From an uncultured Clostridium sp. (GTDB lineage: Bacteria; Bacillota; Clostridia; Lachnospirales; Lachnospiraceae): a stretch of DNA of 64,000 bases. The first letter of the stretch is position 1; every line of letters begins with the position of its first letter. The stretch is taken from the NCBI GenBank assembly GCA_947253885.1, contig CAMYAO010000008.1:11113-75112 (forward strand). Reading direction: 5' to 3'. The notes beneath the pieces were generated by a model, which was not told where the DNA came from, searched no databases, and worked only from the letters and a program-made list of their open reading frames with translations. The position numbers and the translations under genes were made by a program. Shown here one piece after another: positions 63,287 to 64,000 of the stretch.

Positions 63287-64000
63287 ATTTGAATATAACC
63301 AGAGTGGAATTTAAAGCTTATAAGCCCCTGCTATATGGGCTTATTTTGCGGCATTTGAATATAACCAGAGTGGAATTTAAAGGGAGCGCATCCAGCTTCG
63401 CCGTGTTGACGAGCTCCGATTTGAATATAACCAGAGTGGAATTTAAAGGCAGTATGGAAGCGGCGGACTCACGATCCACGCACATTTGAATATAACCAGA
63501 GTGGAATTTAAAGCAGCATGATAATGTTTTGTATTCTTGGTGGGCAGTATTTGAATATAACCAGAGTGGAATTTAAAGTGCGCACCGGTCTGAATTACTG
63601 GAGCAGGCAAGCGAATTTGAATATAACCAGAGTGGAATTTAAAGACAAAATCAAATTAAATTTGATCAGAAGAAAAGAGATTTGAATATAACCAGAGTGG
63701 AATTTAAAGGTATCGAGTTTTAAAAGATTCAGCGAAGAGCGCAGCATTTGAATATAACCAGAGTGGAATTTAAAGTGTGCACAAGACCACTCTAACCATT
63801 TTTTGCCCTCAATTTGAATATAACCAGAGTGGAATTTAAAGTCGAGAGAAATAACAGTCGGATATCAGCTGATTTCATTTGAATATAACCAGAGTGGAAT
63901 TTAAAGTTAAATGGCAGCCTTGCGGCAATGAGGGCGACCGCATTTGAATATAACCAGAGTGGAATTTAAAGGAAAGAGACAACACTTCTAGTGAATCAGA
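63287..64000 (+). CRISPR. Type I-B CRISPR array, truncated by the window edge
   Basis: Eleven identical 30-bp repeats begin at 63287, 63353, 63419, 63484, 63549, 63615, 63680, 63746, 63812, 63877 and 63942. Each starts ATTTGAATATAACC and ends GTGGAATTTAAAG. Ten full spacers are 35 or 36 nt; an eleventh begins at 63972 and is cut at 64000. The 3' part GGAATTTAAA resembles clostridial I-B repeats (C. difficile GGAATGTAAAT), so transcription should run on the plus strand with a crRNA 5' handle of ATTTAAAG. The lack of any repeat mutation suggests an active array with its old end outside the window. Confidence 0.98.

Noticed and set aside
63289..63489. Frame repeating NITRVEFK in the CRISPR array
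   Set aside because: Translation of the CRISPR repeats; not a gene.

Overview
The window looks like chromosomal DNA of a low-GC Gram-positive anaerobe, most likely a clostridial Lachnospiraceae-type bacterium. The grounds are Shine-Dalgarno-rich starts, lipoproteins and sortase-free secreted proteins with lysine-rich immunoglobulin-like repeats, an acc/fab cluster using FabK, a rubrerythrin and OhrR pair typical of anaerobes, a DUF4317 protein, and a type I-B CRISPR system whose repeat resembles those of Clostridia. No rRNA gene and no complete tRNA gene was seen.

Layout. 1-7.4 kb: a secreted protein homologous to the Treponema Tp47 lipoprotein (minus strand), divergent from an extracytoplasmic flavin electron-transfer operon: NusG-II-like protein, ApbE flavin transferase, a four-flavin FMN-binding protein with a recent 375-bp internal duplication, a one-flavin protein and a NapH-like membrane Fe-S protein. 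A Fur-like box lies in the predicted promoter of the Tp47-like gene. 7.4-16.6 kb: housekeeping genes (LysR regulator, DUF4317, PAP2, SDR, ddl-murF, plsC, NlpC/P60 hydrolase, Rrf2 regulator). 16.6-22.8 kb: a methyltransferase divergent from a five-gene NikABCDE/Opp-type ABC transporter, followed by a CsoR-family metal sensor with a His-rich tail. 22.8-28 kb: surE, convergent glnK-amt with an attenuator-like leader, minC, carD and a broken MATE gene. 28-35.9 kb: class A PBP, aroA with a terminator-like hairpin in its first codons, then an oxidative-stress/sulfur group (ohrR, rhodanese-TtcA fusion, two-rubredoxin rubrerythrin) and an aminotransferase. 35.9-49.1 kb: glmS, a complete type II fatty-acid operon (acpP-accBCDA-fabH-fabK-fabD-fabG-fabF-fabZ) ending with a MarR-type regulator, then guaA.

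49.1-54.9 kb is an accessory, AT-rich patch: an AlbA_2 (Schlafen-like) regulator, inverted repeats, a truncated IS30-type transposase, fragments of an ECF-transporter gene and an intact MATE pump. 54.9-64 kb is a complete type I-B CRISPR-Cas locus, cas6-cas8b-cas7-cas5-cas3-cas4-cas1-cas2, followed by a leader and an array of identical 30-bp repeats that runs off the window edge (11 repeats, 10 full spacers seen).

The most promising unusual signals are: the flavin/Tp47 electron-transfer island; a degenerate CRISPR repeat in the 5' leader of cas6, which could be a self-regulatory Cas-binding element; a Cas5 with a large charged helical insertion; terminator-like hairpins inside aroA and the napH-like gene; and the long hairpin between acpP and accB. 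All functional calls come from reading the sequence and from memory of protein families; no database search was possible.
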